20,549 nt of DNA from RGIG5612 sp045627365 (lineage in GTDB: Bacteria > Bacillota > Clostridia > Lachnospirales > Lachnospiraceae): the NCBI GenBank assembly GCA_045627365.1, contig JAZQNN010000040.1, positions 1 to 20,549 of the forward strand, in the 5' to 3' direction. Below, piece after piece: positions 7,599-15,299 of the stretch. Under the pieces are notes generated by a model, which saw only the letters and a program-made list of their open reading frames with translations, did not search any database and was not told the origin of the DNA. The stretch's first letter is position 1. Each line of letters starts with the position of its first letter. The position numbers and the translations under genes were made by a program.

Positions 7599-8866
7599 CC
7601 GCTCTTGTGCCCTCCTATCTGACCGTTACGTTCTATGGTCGTGCCGGCCTTCTCAAGATTCATTCCCTTGAGAATGGCGTTTTTGCCGAATTTGTCCTTG
7701 ATCTCGAGTGCAGCCTTCTGTATCTGCCTGTCCTTGCGCAGCGTCACAGGATCCGTGAACAGATCCGTCTGTTCCCACTCCTCAGACTGCAGATTGTTAA
7801 ATACCACGTACACACGACGATAGTATATATCAGGCTCGGCTATCTTGTCATATAGTTCTATCATCGCATCGTTAAGAATTCTGTTGGAGCTGGTCCTCAC
7901 ATTGAGCCTGACCGACGCGGATATAGGCTTTTTTTCGATTCCGAATGTATATCCGAGCGTCAGAGCTATGCTGTCCGTGACGCAATGATGCTTGACCAGA
8001 TCCAGACACAGAAGGTCCGTCATCTCCTTCACGATCAGCCTGGTGTCGGACCAGTTGTAGTCGCGCGAAAGTACCTGTCCGTTGGAGATCGAGGTGGATT
8101 TCGTCTTGTAATTCTTGATATCTGAAATCTTCGTTGGTTCCAGTCCCCAGGCGTGGTCCATCAAAAGCTCCGCGTTTACTCCGAAGAGCTTAAAAAGCAG
8201 TTTCTCATCGCACATTGCGATATCACGCATGGTGAAGATACCGATCCTGGCAAGTCTGGCGACAGTGCCTTTGCCGATCATCCAGAAATCCGTAAGCGGC
8301 TTATGATCCCAAAGCTGCTCTTTGTAGCTTTCCTCATCCAGCTCTCCGATAAAATCGGCCGCATGCTTGGCCATTATATCAAGCGCGATCTTGGCCAGGT
8401 AAAGGTTCGTTCCGATCCCACAGGTCGCATAAAGTCCCAATGTATCATATATGTCCTTCAGGATAGTCTTGGCGAGCTCCTTGACCGTCATTTTATAAAG
8501 GCTCAGGTAATGCGTTACGTCCAGAAACGCTTCATCGCAGGAATAAACATGTATGTCCTCGGCGGATATGTACTTCAGATATATGTCATAAATCCGCGCA
8601 CTGTAATCGATATATAGCTGCATCCTCGGCGGTGCCATAATGTAGTCTATGCTTTTCGGTATCTGGAAGACCCTGCACCTGTTCGGAACGCCCAGCTTCT
8701 TGATGCCGGGAGACGCAGCAAGACAGATCGTCTTTTCCGTCCTTGTCGGGTCAGCCACAATAAGCCTTGTCGTCATCGGATCAAGGCCGCGTTCGACACA
8801 CTCCACCGAAGCGAAGAATGATTTCAGGTCTATGCAGATAATATGTCGTTCATTCAGGGCAAACAT
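7595..8866 (-). CDS. Y-family translesion DNA polymerase (UvrX/DinP type)
   Basis: This is an error-prone polymerase that copies damaged templates. It has 423 residues. Catalytic carboxylates are in IDLKSFFASVE (Asp13) and YSCDEAFLD (Asp111, Glu112), followed by the helix-hairpin-helix region (about 190-240) and the little-finger domain. A canonical beta-clamp-binding peptide, QTDLF (366-370), is present, and the end RNGQIGGHKSG is typical of the UvrX group. The catalytic motif begins at residue 10, so the ATG at 8866 is the only plausible start. No Shine-Dalgarno precedes it. A strong promoter places transcription start about at the ATG itself, implying leaderless translation. It is the first gene of a five-gene repair unit. 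Confidence 0.93.
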   Translation of the reverse strand: MFALNERHIICIDLKSFFASVECVERGLDPMTTRLIVADPTRTEKTICLAASPGIKKLGVPNRCRVFQIPKSIDYIMAPPRMQLYIDYSARIYDIYLKYISAEDIHVYSCDEAFLDVTHYLSLYKMTVKELAKTILKDIYDTLGLYATCGIGTNLYLAKIALDIMAKHAADFIGELDEESYKEQLWDHKPLTDFWMIGKGTVARLARIGIFTMRDIAMCDEKLLFKLFGVNAELLMDHAWGLEPTKISDIKNYKTKSTSISNGQVLSRDYNWSDTRLIVKEMTDLLCLDLVKHHCVTDSIALTLGYTFGIEKKPISASVRLNVRTSSNRILNDAMIELYDKIAEPDIYYRRVYVVFNNLQSEEWEQTDLFTDPVTLRKDRQIQKAALEIKDKFGKNAILKGMNLEKAGTTIERNGQIGGHKSG

Positions 8867-8873
8867 ATGTTTG
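8860..8873. promoter_or_regulatory. perfect 14-bp palindrome over the polymerase start codon; LexA-box candidate
   Basis: CAAACATATGTTTG is fully self-complementary. It resembles the Gram-positive LexA/DinR operator (CGAAC-N4-GTTCG type), with one symmetric difference per half-site (CAAAC for CGAAC). It begins at the last base of the -10 box and covers the predicted transcription start and the ATG, an ideal place for repression. Its position in front of a translesion polymerase and uvrBA is what one expects of an SOS operator. Confidence 0.65.
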
Positions 8874-8901
8874 TTATAACATAAACTTCACGCTTTTGCA
8901 A
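8873..8901 (-). promoter_or_regulatory. sigma-A-type promoter of the polymerase-uvrBA operon
   Basis: On the minus strand, -35 TTGCAA (8896-8901), a 17-nt spacer and -10 TATAAC (8873-8878) are seen; the -10 has five of six consensus bases and the -35 four of six. Only 6 nt separate the -10 box from the ATG at 8866. The expected start is therefore at or within a base or two of the ATG. Confidence 0.75.
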
Positions 8902-8917
8902 TCGTTCCTATGCAAAA

Positions 8918-8942
8918 CAGCCGCGCTTTTTCGGCGCGGCTG
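8918..8942 (-). terminator. strong GC-rich terminator after the DUF937 gene
   Basis: A 9-bp stem CAGCCGCGC/GCGCGGCTG (8918-8926 and 8934-8942) with a 7-nt loop is followed on the minus strand by TTTT. It closes the transcript of the DUF937 gene (stop at 8967) and insulates the polymerase promoter just downstream. Confidence 0.8.
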
Positions 8943-8966
8943 CATAAATGATTCACAAATGGCTGC

Positions 8967-9839
8967 TTATTTGTCTTTCCTTACGATCTTCTTTCCTGAA
9001 GATGTGGTTGAAGACTTAGCACTTGAGCTCGTGGTCTTCTTAGCTGCACTTGAACTGCTCGTAGTCTTCTTGGCAGTTGAAGTGGTCTTCTTAGCTGTCG
9101 AAGATGTCTTCTTGGCTGTTGAAGATGTCTTCTTAGCTGTTGAAGTAGTCTTCTTGGATGATGAAGAAGTCTTCTTGCTTGCCTCAAGTGCCTCTGAATC
9201 GCCAAACAAGCTTGTAGCTGCTGAGAGGATTCCTCCGAGGCCGCCTGATGAGCTTGATGAGCTTGAACTTGAGGTCTTTCCGCCTCCAAGCAGTGATCCT
9301 ACAAGGCCGCCTAAAAGGTCTGATGAGCCCGAAGATGAACTTGATGAGTTGTCAGTAAGCATTGAACCAACAAGGCTTCCAAGCAGGCTTCCTGAGCTTG
9401 CGGATGAGCTCGCCGGTTTATTGTTATTCAGTAATTTATTGGCTGCAGCTGAAACCAGTACCGGCGCGAGCATTGAAAGAATGCTCTGTGCAGAGCTTTT
9501 GCTTACGCCTGATGACTTAGCAAGGGATGATACTGTGGAGTTCTGTGAACTTCCGAGGATAGTAGCAAGAAGGTCACTGCTCTTATCTGTATCAACATTG
9601 CTAAGGAACGATACAAGGTCATCCGTGTCCTCACCCTTGAGGTTCTCAATTGCCTGAGTCAGTCTGTCAGCACCTGATTCTGTCTCGGATGCGGTAGAGA
9701 TGCCGCCGAGAAGTGATGGCAAAGCCGATGAGATCAGAGATGATACCTGATCAGAATCAGTGTTGGTTGCCTGGCTGATAGTCGAGATCTCGTCGTTGCC
9801 CAGCATTGATAAAAGTGATGAAATATCTAATCCTGCCAT
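8967..9839 (-). CDS. DUF937 protein with serine-rich linkers and lysine-rich repetitive tail
   Basis: A 290-residue protein of unknown function. Residues 1-135 form a helical DUF937-like domain (ISSLLSMLG near the start; SILSMLAPVLVSAAANKLL at 119-137). Glycine/leucine blocks (LLGGLVGSLLGGG type) separated by poly-serine runs follow at about 140-215. The tail (about 221-280) repeats AKKTSST/AKKTTST, resembling histone H1-like tails, and the end is SGKKIVRKDK. The start at 9839 is chosen for its AAGGAG; a longer frame up to 9869 has no support. There is no signal peptide or membrane helix of clear quality. The gene starts 10 nt after the membrane-protein gene stops, so they are likely co-transcribed. 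Confidence 0.8.
   Translation of the reverse strand: MAGLDISSLLSMLGNDEISTISQATNTDSDQVSSLISSALPSLLGGISTASETESGADRLTQAIENLKGEDTDDLVSFLSNVDTDKSSDLLATILGSSQNSTVSSLAKSSGVSKSSAQSILSMLAPVLVSAAANKLLNNNKPASSSASSGSLLGSLVGSMLTDNSSSSSSGSSDLLGGLVGSLLGGGKTSSSSSSSSSGGLGGILSAATSLFGDSEALEASKKTSSSSKKTTSTAKKTSSTAKKTSSTAKKTTSTAKKTTSSSSAAKKTTSSSAKSSTTSSGKKIVRKDK
9055..9180. repeat. 21-bp tandem repeats encoding the AKKT(S/T)ST tail
   Basis: Six 21-bp units lie in register. The four central ones (9076-9096, 9097-9117, 9118-9138, 9139-9159) are nearly identical, following GTTGAAGATGTCTTCTTAGCT on the plus strand; the outer ones (9055-9075 and 9160-9180) are diverged. Each encodes seven residues of the lysine-rich tail. 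The length may vary between strains. Confidence 0.85.
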
Positions 9840-9849
9840 TTTTAACTCC

Positions 9850-10743
9850 TTATTCTGCTGCCTCAGCAATTTCCTCAGTAAGCTTAAGCTCGCTTACGTC
9901 AACGCCTGCTGCCTCGAGGTCTCTTGCACAGAATGCGCACAGTGATTCACGTCCGGCCTCAATAGCCTCGTCAACATCACCTGCGTAAAGGGTGTTTGAA
10001 TTTGTAAGAGCCTGGCACTCAGAATCTGTATGATACTTCTTGCCGAAAGCAGTCCAGTAAACTTCGCTGTCGATAATAGCTTCTGCGGCTTCCTTCTCTT
10101 CCAGAGAGATAGGATTGTAATCGATTGAGAATGCAGCAGCGATCAGAAGGCAAACGATTGCGATGATCGTAACGATTCTCTTAAGCTTCTTGTCCATTTC
10201 CTTGTTGCAAAGAAGAACAATGATAAGCGGAAGCAGGCAAATAACTGCCATGATAAGGCCAAGCTGTGTCTGAAGGAAGAAACCAAGCTCGTTTCCTTTC
10301 TTCTTAGGCGGATCGATCTTGTTGGACTTCTTCCACAGAAGTGCTGCAACAACACACAGAGCTGCGTCAACAACTATGCCTATGATCAGGGCTACTGTAA
10401 GATTACCAACATACAGTGTCTTGGAGATCAACAGAATGCAGAAAACTTCAACTGCGATAGCTACAACCCAAAGGATGATCGATGTGATACGAAGTCCCTT
10501 AGCATTACCCTTCTTCTCTTCCTTGGTGGCCTTGGTCTCGCCTTCAGCGGTCTTCCTTACGATAGTCTTGCCGGTGGAAGTAACTTCTTTCTTAACCTTC
10601 TCGGCCTTCTCTTCTACTTCCTCTTTGACTTCTTTAACTTCTTCTTTGACGTCTTCAGCAGCTTCCTCAACCTTTTCAACTGCCTCTTCAGCGGTCTCAA
10701 CTACCTCTTCAGCAGCCTCTTTAATTTCGTCTTTAGTTGCCAT
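9850..10743 (-). CDS. membrane protein with N-terminal charged coiled coil, four helices and a Cys/His C-terminal module
   Basis: A 297-residue protein of unknown function. Residues 1-53 are a Glu/Lys/Val/Ala coiled coil of apolipoprotein- or LEA-like composition. Then comes STGKTIVRK (56-64). Four predicted membrane helices lie at about 85-107, 113-137, 154-179 and 189-206. The C-terminal part (about 228-272) reads VYWTAFGKKYHTDSEC...LCAFC and has a possible metal site (His238, Cys243, Cys269, Cys272), like small Ada-type zinc modules attached to many clostridial proteins. The start at 10743 is supported by AAAGGAT; the longer frame from 10779 lacks a ribosome binding site. It lies 57 nt after ftsH on the same strand, so it may be transcribed by read-through. 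Confidence 0.8.
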   Translation of the reverse strand: MATKDEIKEAAEEVVETAEEAVEKVEEAAEDVKEEVKEVKEEVEEKAEKVKKEVTSTGKTIVRKTAEGETKATKEEKKGNAKGLRITSIILWVVAIAVEVFCILLISKTLYVGNLTVALIIGIVVDAALCVVAALLWKKSNKIDPPKKKGNELGFFLQTQLGLIMAVICLLPLIIVLLCNKEMDKKLKRIVTIIAIVCLLIAAAFSIDYNPISLEEKEAAEAIIDSEVYWTAFGKKYHTDSECQALTNSNTLYAGDVDEAIEAGRESLCAFCARDLEAAGVDVSELKLTEEIAEAAE

Positions 10744-10800
10744 AAGTGTAATCCTTTCTTTTTTATTATCATAAGGCAAACGCCTTAAAAAGTAACTTTG

Positions 10801-12636
10801 TTAAACCTCAGCAGGTGCCTCTTCCGGAGTCTTGACTTCAAACAGTGCCTCAAACTCCTCGCGCATGATTTTCTCTTTCCGGATCAGCAGTCCGGCGCAC
10901 TCGTCAAGCACATTCCTGTGCTGAAGAATAATGTCCTTGGCATCCTTGTAGCACTTGTCCATGATCTTCTTGACTTCTTCGTCGATCTTGGCCGCGGTAG
11001 CTTCTGAGTAATGCTTTGCCTGCCCCCAGTCTCTGCCGATGAAGACTTCCTCGCTGTCAGAGCCCGCGTAGTCGATTGGTCCGAGGGTATCGCTCATACC
11101 ATACTGAGTTACCATAGCCCTTGCGATCTCGGTTGCCTGCTTGATATCCTGGCTTGCACCCGTCGTTATATCATCGAATACCAGTTCCTCGGCAATACGT
11201 CCGCCGAATGAAACCATGATATTCTGGAGCATCTTCTGCTTGGAGTTGAACATCTCGTCCTTCTCAGGAAGCGGCATTGTGTATCCGCCTGCCATACCTG
11301 TAGGGATAACGGAAACCATATGCACCGGTCCGACCTCAGGAAGCACGTGGAACAAAATAGCGTGTCCGGTCTCGTGGTATGCAGTGATCTTCTTCTCTTT
11401 TTCGGAAACGACACGGCTCTTCTTTTCGGCGCCGATGCCTACCTTGATAAATGCCTTATCGATATCTGACTGTTTGATATAAGCACGTCCTGCGGATGCG
11501 GCATTGATCGCTGCCTCGTTCAGGAGATTCTCAAGGTCAGCTCCGGAGAAACCGGCTGTAGTTTTTGCAGTAGTCTTAAGGTCAACGTCATCTGCAAGTG
11601 GCTTGTTGCGTGCATGAACCTTCAGGATATCTTCTCTTCCCTGAACGTCAGGTCTGCCGACGAATACTTTTCTGTCAAAACGTCCCGGTCGCAGTATAGC
11701 CGGATCAAGTATATCAACACGGTTGGTCGCAGCCATTACGATAATGCCTTCATTAACGCCGAAGCCGTCCATCTCGACCAGTATCTGGTTAAGGGTCTGC
11801 TCTCTCTCGTCGTGACCGCCGCCAAGTCCTGAACCCCTGCGTCTTGCTACCGCATCGATCTCATCGATGAATATCATACATGGGGCGTTCTTCTTGGCAT
11901 CTGCAAAAAGATCTCTTACACGTGATGCGCCTACGCCTACGAACATCTCAACGAAATCCGAACCGGAAATATGGAAGAACGGAACTCCTGCCTCACCTGA
12001 TACAGCTCTTGCAAGAAGTGTCTTACCTGTTCCCGGAGGGCCTACAAGCAGGATGCCCTTAGGAATACGTGCGCCGACTCTGGTATATTTCTGCGGTGAC
12101 TTAAGGAAATCAACGACTTCTTCAAGCTCTCCGCGCTCTTCCTTAAGACCTGCTACATCCTTGAACGTGGTCTTATTGTCCTTCTGATCAGTTACTTTGG
12201 CACGGCTCTTGCCGAAATTCATAACGTTTCCGCCGCCGCCCTGTCTTGCGGATATGATTGAGAAGAATACCAGAAAAATAACCACCATCAACAGCAACGG
12301 CAGTATGGTGCTGGCGAAGAAGCTCGCCCTCGTCACATCGTCCATCGTATATGTGAAGTTCTTAGACTTAAGATACTCCGTGATGGTGTTGACATTCTCT
12401 ACGTAAAGGACTTTCTCGCTTGTATCCTTAAAAGTAACAGTGAGATAACCTGTAGGTATCTCATTGTTCTGAGAAATATCGATGGCCGTAACACTGCCAT
12501 GCTCCATGTCCTCTACGAATTCCGCATATGTATATTCATCATCGATCCTGTTGTTCCCCGATATGAGATAAACGATCGCAAAAATAGCAACCAGGATGAC
12601 AATGTAAATGATTATTCCTTTTGCTCCTTTTCCCAT
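10801..12636 (-). CDS. ftsH: ATP-dependent zinc metalloprotease FtsH
   Basis: A membrane-anchored AAA+ protease that degrades misassembled membrane proteins and regulatory proteins. It has 611 residues. Membrane helices at about 7-25 and 106-128 flank an extracytoplasmic domain. The AAA module has Walker A GPPGTGKT (199-206), the pore loop FVGVGA (232-237), Walker B MIFIDEIDA and the second region of homology up to RPGRFDR. The zinc site is HETGH (421-425). All motifs are intact and the length is normal. GGAAGGT precedes the start. It lies 18 nt after hpt, in the order tilS-hpt-ftsH conserved in Firmicutes. Confidence 0.98.
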   Translation of the reverse strand: MGKGAKGIIIYIVILVAIFAIVYLISGNNRIDDEYTYAEFVEDMEHGSVTAIDISQNNEIPTGYLTVTFKDTSEKVLYVENVNTITEYLKSKNFTYTMDDVTRASFFASTILPLLLMVVIFLVFFSIISARQGGGGNVMNFGKSRAKVTDQKDNKTTFKDVAGLKEERGELEEVVDFLKSPQKYTRVGARIPKGILLVGPPGTGKTLLARAVSGEAGVPFFHISGSDFVEMFVGVGASRVRDLFADAKKNAPCMIFIDEIDAVARRRGSGLGGGHDEREQTLNQILVEMDGFGVNEGIIVMAATNRVDILDPAILRPGRFDRKVFVGRPDVQGREDILKVHARNKPLADDVDLKTTAKTTAGFSGADLENLLNEAAINAASAGRAYIKQSDIDKAFIKVGIGAEKKSRVVSEKEKKITAYHETGHAILFHVLPEVGPVHMVSVIPTGMAGGYTMPLPEKDEMFNSKQKMLQNIMVSFGGRIAEELVFDDITTGASQDIKQATEIARAMVTQYGMSDTLGPIDYAGSDSEEVFIGRDWGQAKHYSEATAAKIDEEVKKIMDKCYKDAKDIILQHRNVLDECAGLLIRKEKIMREEFEALFEVKTPEEAPAEV

Positions 12637-12654
12637 AAGTTACCTTCCAAATAA

Positions 12655-13176
12655 TTATTCTGTAATGATTCCGACAAAAGGCAGATCTCTGTATCTCTGA
12701 TCGTAATCAAGTCCCCATCCTACTACAAAGAGGTCCGGGATAGAAAAGCCTACGTAATCGGCCTCAAATTCGACCTGTCTTCTGCTCGGCTTATCCAGAA
12801 GAGCCGTAACAACAATGCTGGCCGGTGACTGTTCCTTAAGCATCTCGATCAATACAGACATCGTATTTCCCGTATCGATGATATCTTCTACAACTACTAC
12901 ATTCTTGCCTTCTATCGGTCTTGACAGGTCCTTCGTTACAAGGACATTTCCTGATGACTCGGTTCCTGCGCCGTAGCTTGATGCCGCCATAAAATCGATC
13001 TCAACCGGAATACTCATGCGCTGAGCCAGCTCAGTCAGGTAAAATACAGAACCATTCAATATGCCCAGAAGCAGAACTTCCTGTCCTGCATACTTCTCAC
13101 TAAGTGCTGCTGCCAGCTCGCCGATACGATCTCTTACTTCCTGCTCAGGAATGAGAACTTCTATATTATCTTTCAT
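12655..13176 (-). CDS. hpt: hypoxanthine phosphoribosyltransferase
   Basis: Purine salvage enzyme that makes IMP or GMP from hypoxanthine or guanine and PRPP. It has 173 residues. The PRPP loop VVVEDIIDTGNT spans about 94-105, followed by LLDKPSRR and the base-binding YVGFSIPDLFVVGWGLDYDQ region. The start at 13176 is chosen because GGAGGAG lies directly before it; an earlier TTG (13197) would place that Shine-Dalgarno inside the gene. The start overlaps the end of tilS by 11 bp. In Bacillus, Hpt and TilS together control ftsH expression; whether that holds here is unknown. Confidence 0.96.
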   Translation of the reverse strand: MKDNIEVLIPEQEVRDRIGELAAALSEKYAGQEVLLLGILNGSVFYLTELAQRMSIPVEIDFMAASSYGAGTESSGNVLVTKDLSRPIEGKNVVVVEDIIDTGNTMSVLIEMLKEQSPASIVVTALLDKPSRRQVEFEADYVGFSIPDLFVVGWGLDYDQRYRDLPFVGIITE

Positions 13177-14656
13177 CGTCTCCTCCGATAATTTCAACTT
13201 TAAGTGCTTTAACGGTCTTGTTTGTTATCTTGTAAGCCTCGCCCATTCTGTACCCAAGAACCCAAAGGACACTGTCCATATCCTTAAGCACAAGAAGGTT
13301 CCTTCGCTCTTCCTGAGGGATCTTCTCGTCTATGAAATATTTCTTCAGTGTCTTAGTGCCTCCGGCAAATGTGATCGAATCGCCGGGCTGCGGTCTTCCC
13401 AATATTAAAGCACCTTTTATTTTATCACAGTCAAATACTTTCGTGTACTCTTTTTTTGCCGTCAGGGCCTGTCTGTTCTTGTCCGTGACCTCGATGATCT
13501 CAAAGCTTATGCGCCCTCCGTCGGCAGTCTCGTAGACCTTCTTTTCCTTCTCAACTGCGCCCAGTGTAATAGTCTCAAAATTGTCTATTGCTTTATGGTA
13601 TGCGTTGCTCTCATAGTCCCTGCGCTGCGATGTCTCTTCTTCCGTCTCCCGGCGTATGATCAGGTTGCTGTAGCTTCTTGAAGCAACGAGTCCGTAAGGG
13701 AGCTCGACCTTTCGTCCGGTCTGTTTGTCCATCAGTGCAAGCACGTCCTGAACGTTCCTGTGGGTTATGTCCTTAAGAGAGCCTGCCACATCACCGATGC
13801 TTCTGTATACAACGCCGTTCCTGATGGCACCGTCTAAAAACTTGAGCTTTTCTACGTTCAGCGCGATCGCGTCTCCTCTTGCGTCCGCAAGAGTCTCAAA
13901 AGCGTTGCTTACCTGAATATCGATGTGCTTCTGTATCTCAGCGAGCATGCTTGCGGTATCGTGGATATGCGCGGCAGCCTTGTGATTGATCTTGTTCATC
14001 TCAGGCATTATGTTCAGTCTGACTTTATTCCTTGCGAAATCATCCTGCATGTTGGAAGAATCCGTCACATATTCAATACCGTTGTCATCCAGATACTCTT
14101 CTATGTCTTCGCGGTCTATGCACAGAAACGGTCTGATTATCGTCAGTTTCTCGCGTTCGCTTACCGGCTTCATTCCGACAAGTCCGTTCAGTCCGGAGCC
14201 TCTGATAAGGTTCAGAAGGACCGTCTCGGCATTGTCATCGCTGTGATGAGCAACTGCGACCTTGCCGCCCCGGTAAAATCCGTCCTGGCTCAGCTGCTCA
14301 GCGACCTTCTCGAAAGTAATATACCTGGCCATTCTTCCGGCCTCTTCGATGCTCATATCCCGGATAAACGCAATTGATTTAACATTCGTTCTTGATGCAA
14401 CGCACTTAACGCCTATCTGCTCGCAATAGTTTTTGACAAAGGCCTCATCCCTGAATGCCTCGTCGCCCCTGAGCATATGGTTCACATGCACGGCTACTAT
14501 ATCGAATTCCAGTTCTTCCCTCAGCTTCGCGAGTATGGTCAGAAGGCATATGGAGTCTGCTCCGCCGGAGACGCCCACGATAACAGTCTCCCTCTTGCTG
14601 ATCATGTTGTTGTCTTTTATAAAGTTGAGTACGATCTGTTCTATATTTCTGTCCAT
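13166..14656 (-). CDS. tilS: tRNA(Ile)-lysidine synthetase
   Basis: It modifies C34 of the CAU-anticodon isoleucine tRNA to lysidine so that AUA is read as isoleucine; it is essential. It has 496 residues. The N-terminal PP-loop is VSGGADS (29-35), followed by VAVHVNHMLRGDEA and AVAHHSDDNAETVLLNL, typical TilS segments. The C-terminal part (about 385-490) contains the substrate-binding domain ending near LVLKDMDSVLWVLGYRMGEAYKI. AAAGGAAA precedes the ATG. It follows divIC by 6 nt. Confidence 0.96.
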   Translation of the reverse strand: MDRNIEQIVLNFIKDNNMISKRETVIVGVSGGADSICLLTILAKLREELEFDIVAVHVNHMLRGDEAFRDEAFVKNYCEQIGVKCVASRTNVKSIAFIRDMSIEEAGRMARYITFEKVAEQLSQDGFYRGGKVAVAHHSDDNAETVLLNLIRGSGLNGLVGMKPVSEREKLTIIRPFLCIDREDIEEYLDDNGIEYVTDSSNMQDDFARNKVRLNIMPEMNKINHKAAAHIHDTASMLAEIQKHIDIQVSNAFETLADARGDAIALNVEKLKFLDGAIRNGVVYRSIGDVAGSLKDITHRNVQDVLALMDKQTGRKVELPYGLVASRSYSNLIIRRETEEETSQRRDYESNAYHKAIDNFETITLGAVEKEKKVYETADGGRISFEIIEVTDKNRQALTAKKEYTKVFDCDKIKGALILGRPQPGDSITFAGGTKTLKKYFIDEKIPQEERRNLLVLKDMDSVLWVLGYRMGEAYKITNKTVKALKVEIIGGDDER

Positions 14657-14662
14657 TTTCCT

Positions 14663-14953
14663 TTATTCGTCCTTGCGGAAAATAATTTCATCCGGATATA
14701 CATATCCGATCGATTTGGCCTTCTCTTCAATGAATTTCTGGGTCTGAATGTAGATGGCCTCTTCGCTCAGCTCTTCGGAGCGTTCCTGCTCGGCTGTAAT
14801 AAGCGCCTCGAGACGTTTCTTTCGTTCTTCCAGCTGGGCATTCCTGCGTCTTACGCTGATGATCTGAGCCACGCTGATCACGGCAAAAACTGTTACCACA
14901 GCCACGACCAAAAAAGTCACTATAATATTGGTCTGCTTTTTACTGAGTCTCAT
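14663..14953 (-). CDS. divIC: septum formation initiator, DivIC/FtsB family
   Basis: A bitopic cell-division protein that joins FtsL and DivIB in the divisome. It has 96 residues: a short basic cytoplasmic start, one membrane helix (about 9-32), a coiled coil (about 36-68) and a C-terminal domain with the family pattern AKSIGYVYPDEIIF. The ATG overlaps the rqcP stop by 4 bp (ATGA). Position between rqcP and tilS is where divIC is expected in Firmicutes. Confidence 0.9.
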   Translation of the reverse strand: MRLSKKQTNIIVTFLVVAVVTVFAVISVAQIISVRRRNAQLEERKKRLEALITAEQERSEELSEEAIYIQTQKFIEEKAKSIGYVYPDEIIFRKDE

Positions 14954-15189
14954 AACAGTTCGTACATATCTCCCGCTTCATCCTTCTTGGGACTTTCCAT
15001 GATGGATGTTACCTTGGCTTTTACGGACTTGTTTCCGAAGCCTATCTCGATGATATCTCCGATCTTTACGTCATATGAAGCTTTGACCACGCGGCCGTTT
15101 ACACATATACGTCCCGCATCCGCTGCGTCATTGGCAACAGTCCTGCGTTTTATCAATCTGGAAACCTTTAAATATTTGTCTATTCTCAT
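14950..15189 (-). CDS. rqcP: S4-domain RNA-binding protein RqcP (YabO/Hsp15 family)
   Basis: A small S4 protein that in Bacillus binds stalled 50S subunits and assists RqcH in alanine tailing during ribosome quality control. It has 79 residues. The S4 fold is seen as MRIDKYLKVSRLIKRRTVA followed by AGRICVNGRVVKASYDVKIGD. The start at 15189 is preceded by GCGGAGT; a longer frame from 15225 has no ribosome binding site and adds non-homologous residues. Its upstream region (15190-15299) is very AT-rich, with several TATAAT-like hexamers; no single promoter could be chosen with confidence. Confidence 0.9.
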   Translation of the reverse strand: MRIDKYLKVSRLIKRRTVANDAADAGRICVNGRVVKASYDVKIGDIIEIGFGNKSVKAKVTSIMESPKKDEAGDMYELL

Positions 15190-15299
15190 AGCTTTACTCC
15201 GCAATAATATGGCAGTATCATACACTTAAAATGTGATAAATCTGTTTACTCAATCATATTATATTATATATATAATCTAATTTCTACACATATATGACA

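Noticed and set aside
9055..9180. Regular 21-bp repeats considered as a CRISPR array
   Set aside because: The units are contiguous without spacers and encode in-frame protein heptads.
8896..9657. 253-codon plus-strand frame rich in Glu, Leu and Val
   Set aside because: It is the mirror of the repetitive DUF937 gene; the repeats alone keep it open, and the minus-strand frame has a Shine-Dalgarno and a domain.
10772..10787. Hairpin TAAGGC-AAAC-GCCTTA between ftsH and the membrane-protein gene, considered as a terminator
   Set aside because: The stem is short and neither side has a T tract, so it cannot be called a terminator; read-through from ftsH stays possible.
14477..15229. 250-codon plus-strand frame spanning several genes
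   Set aside because: It crosses tilS, divIC and rqcP in antisense and has no recognisable domain.
15190..15299. AT-rich stretch with several TATAAT-like hexamers before rqcP
   Set aside because: A promoter is likely here, but no -35/-10 pair with good spacing stood out, so no site was called.
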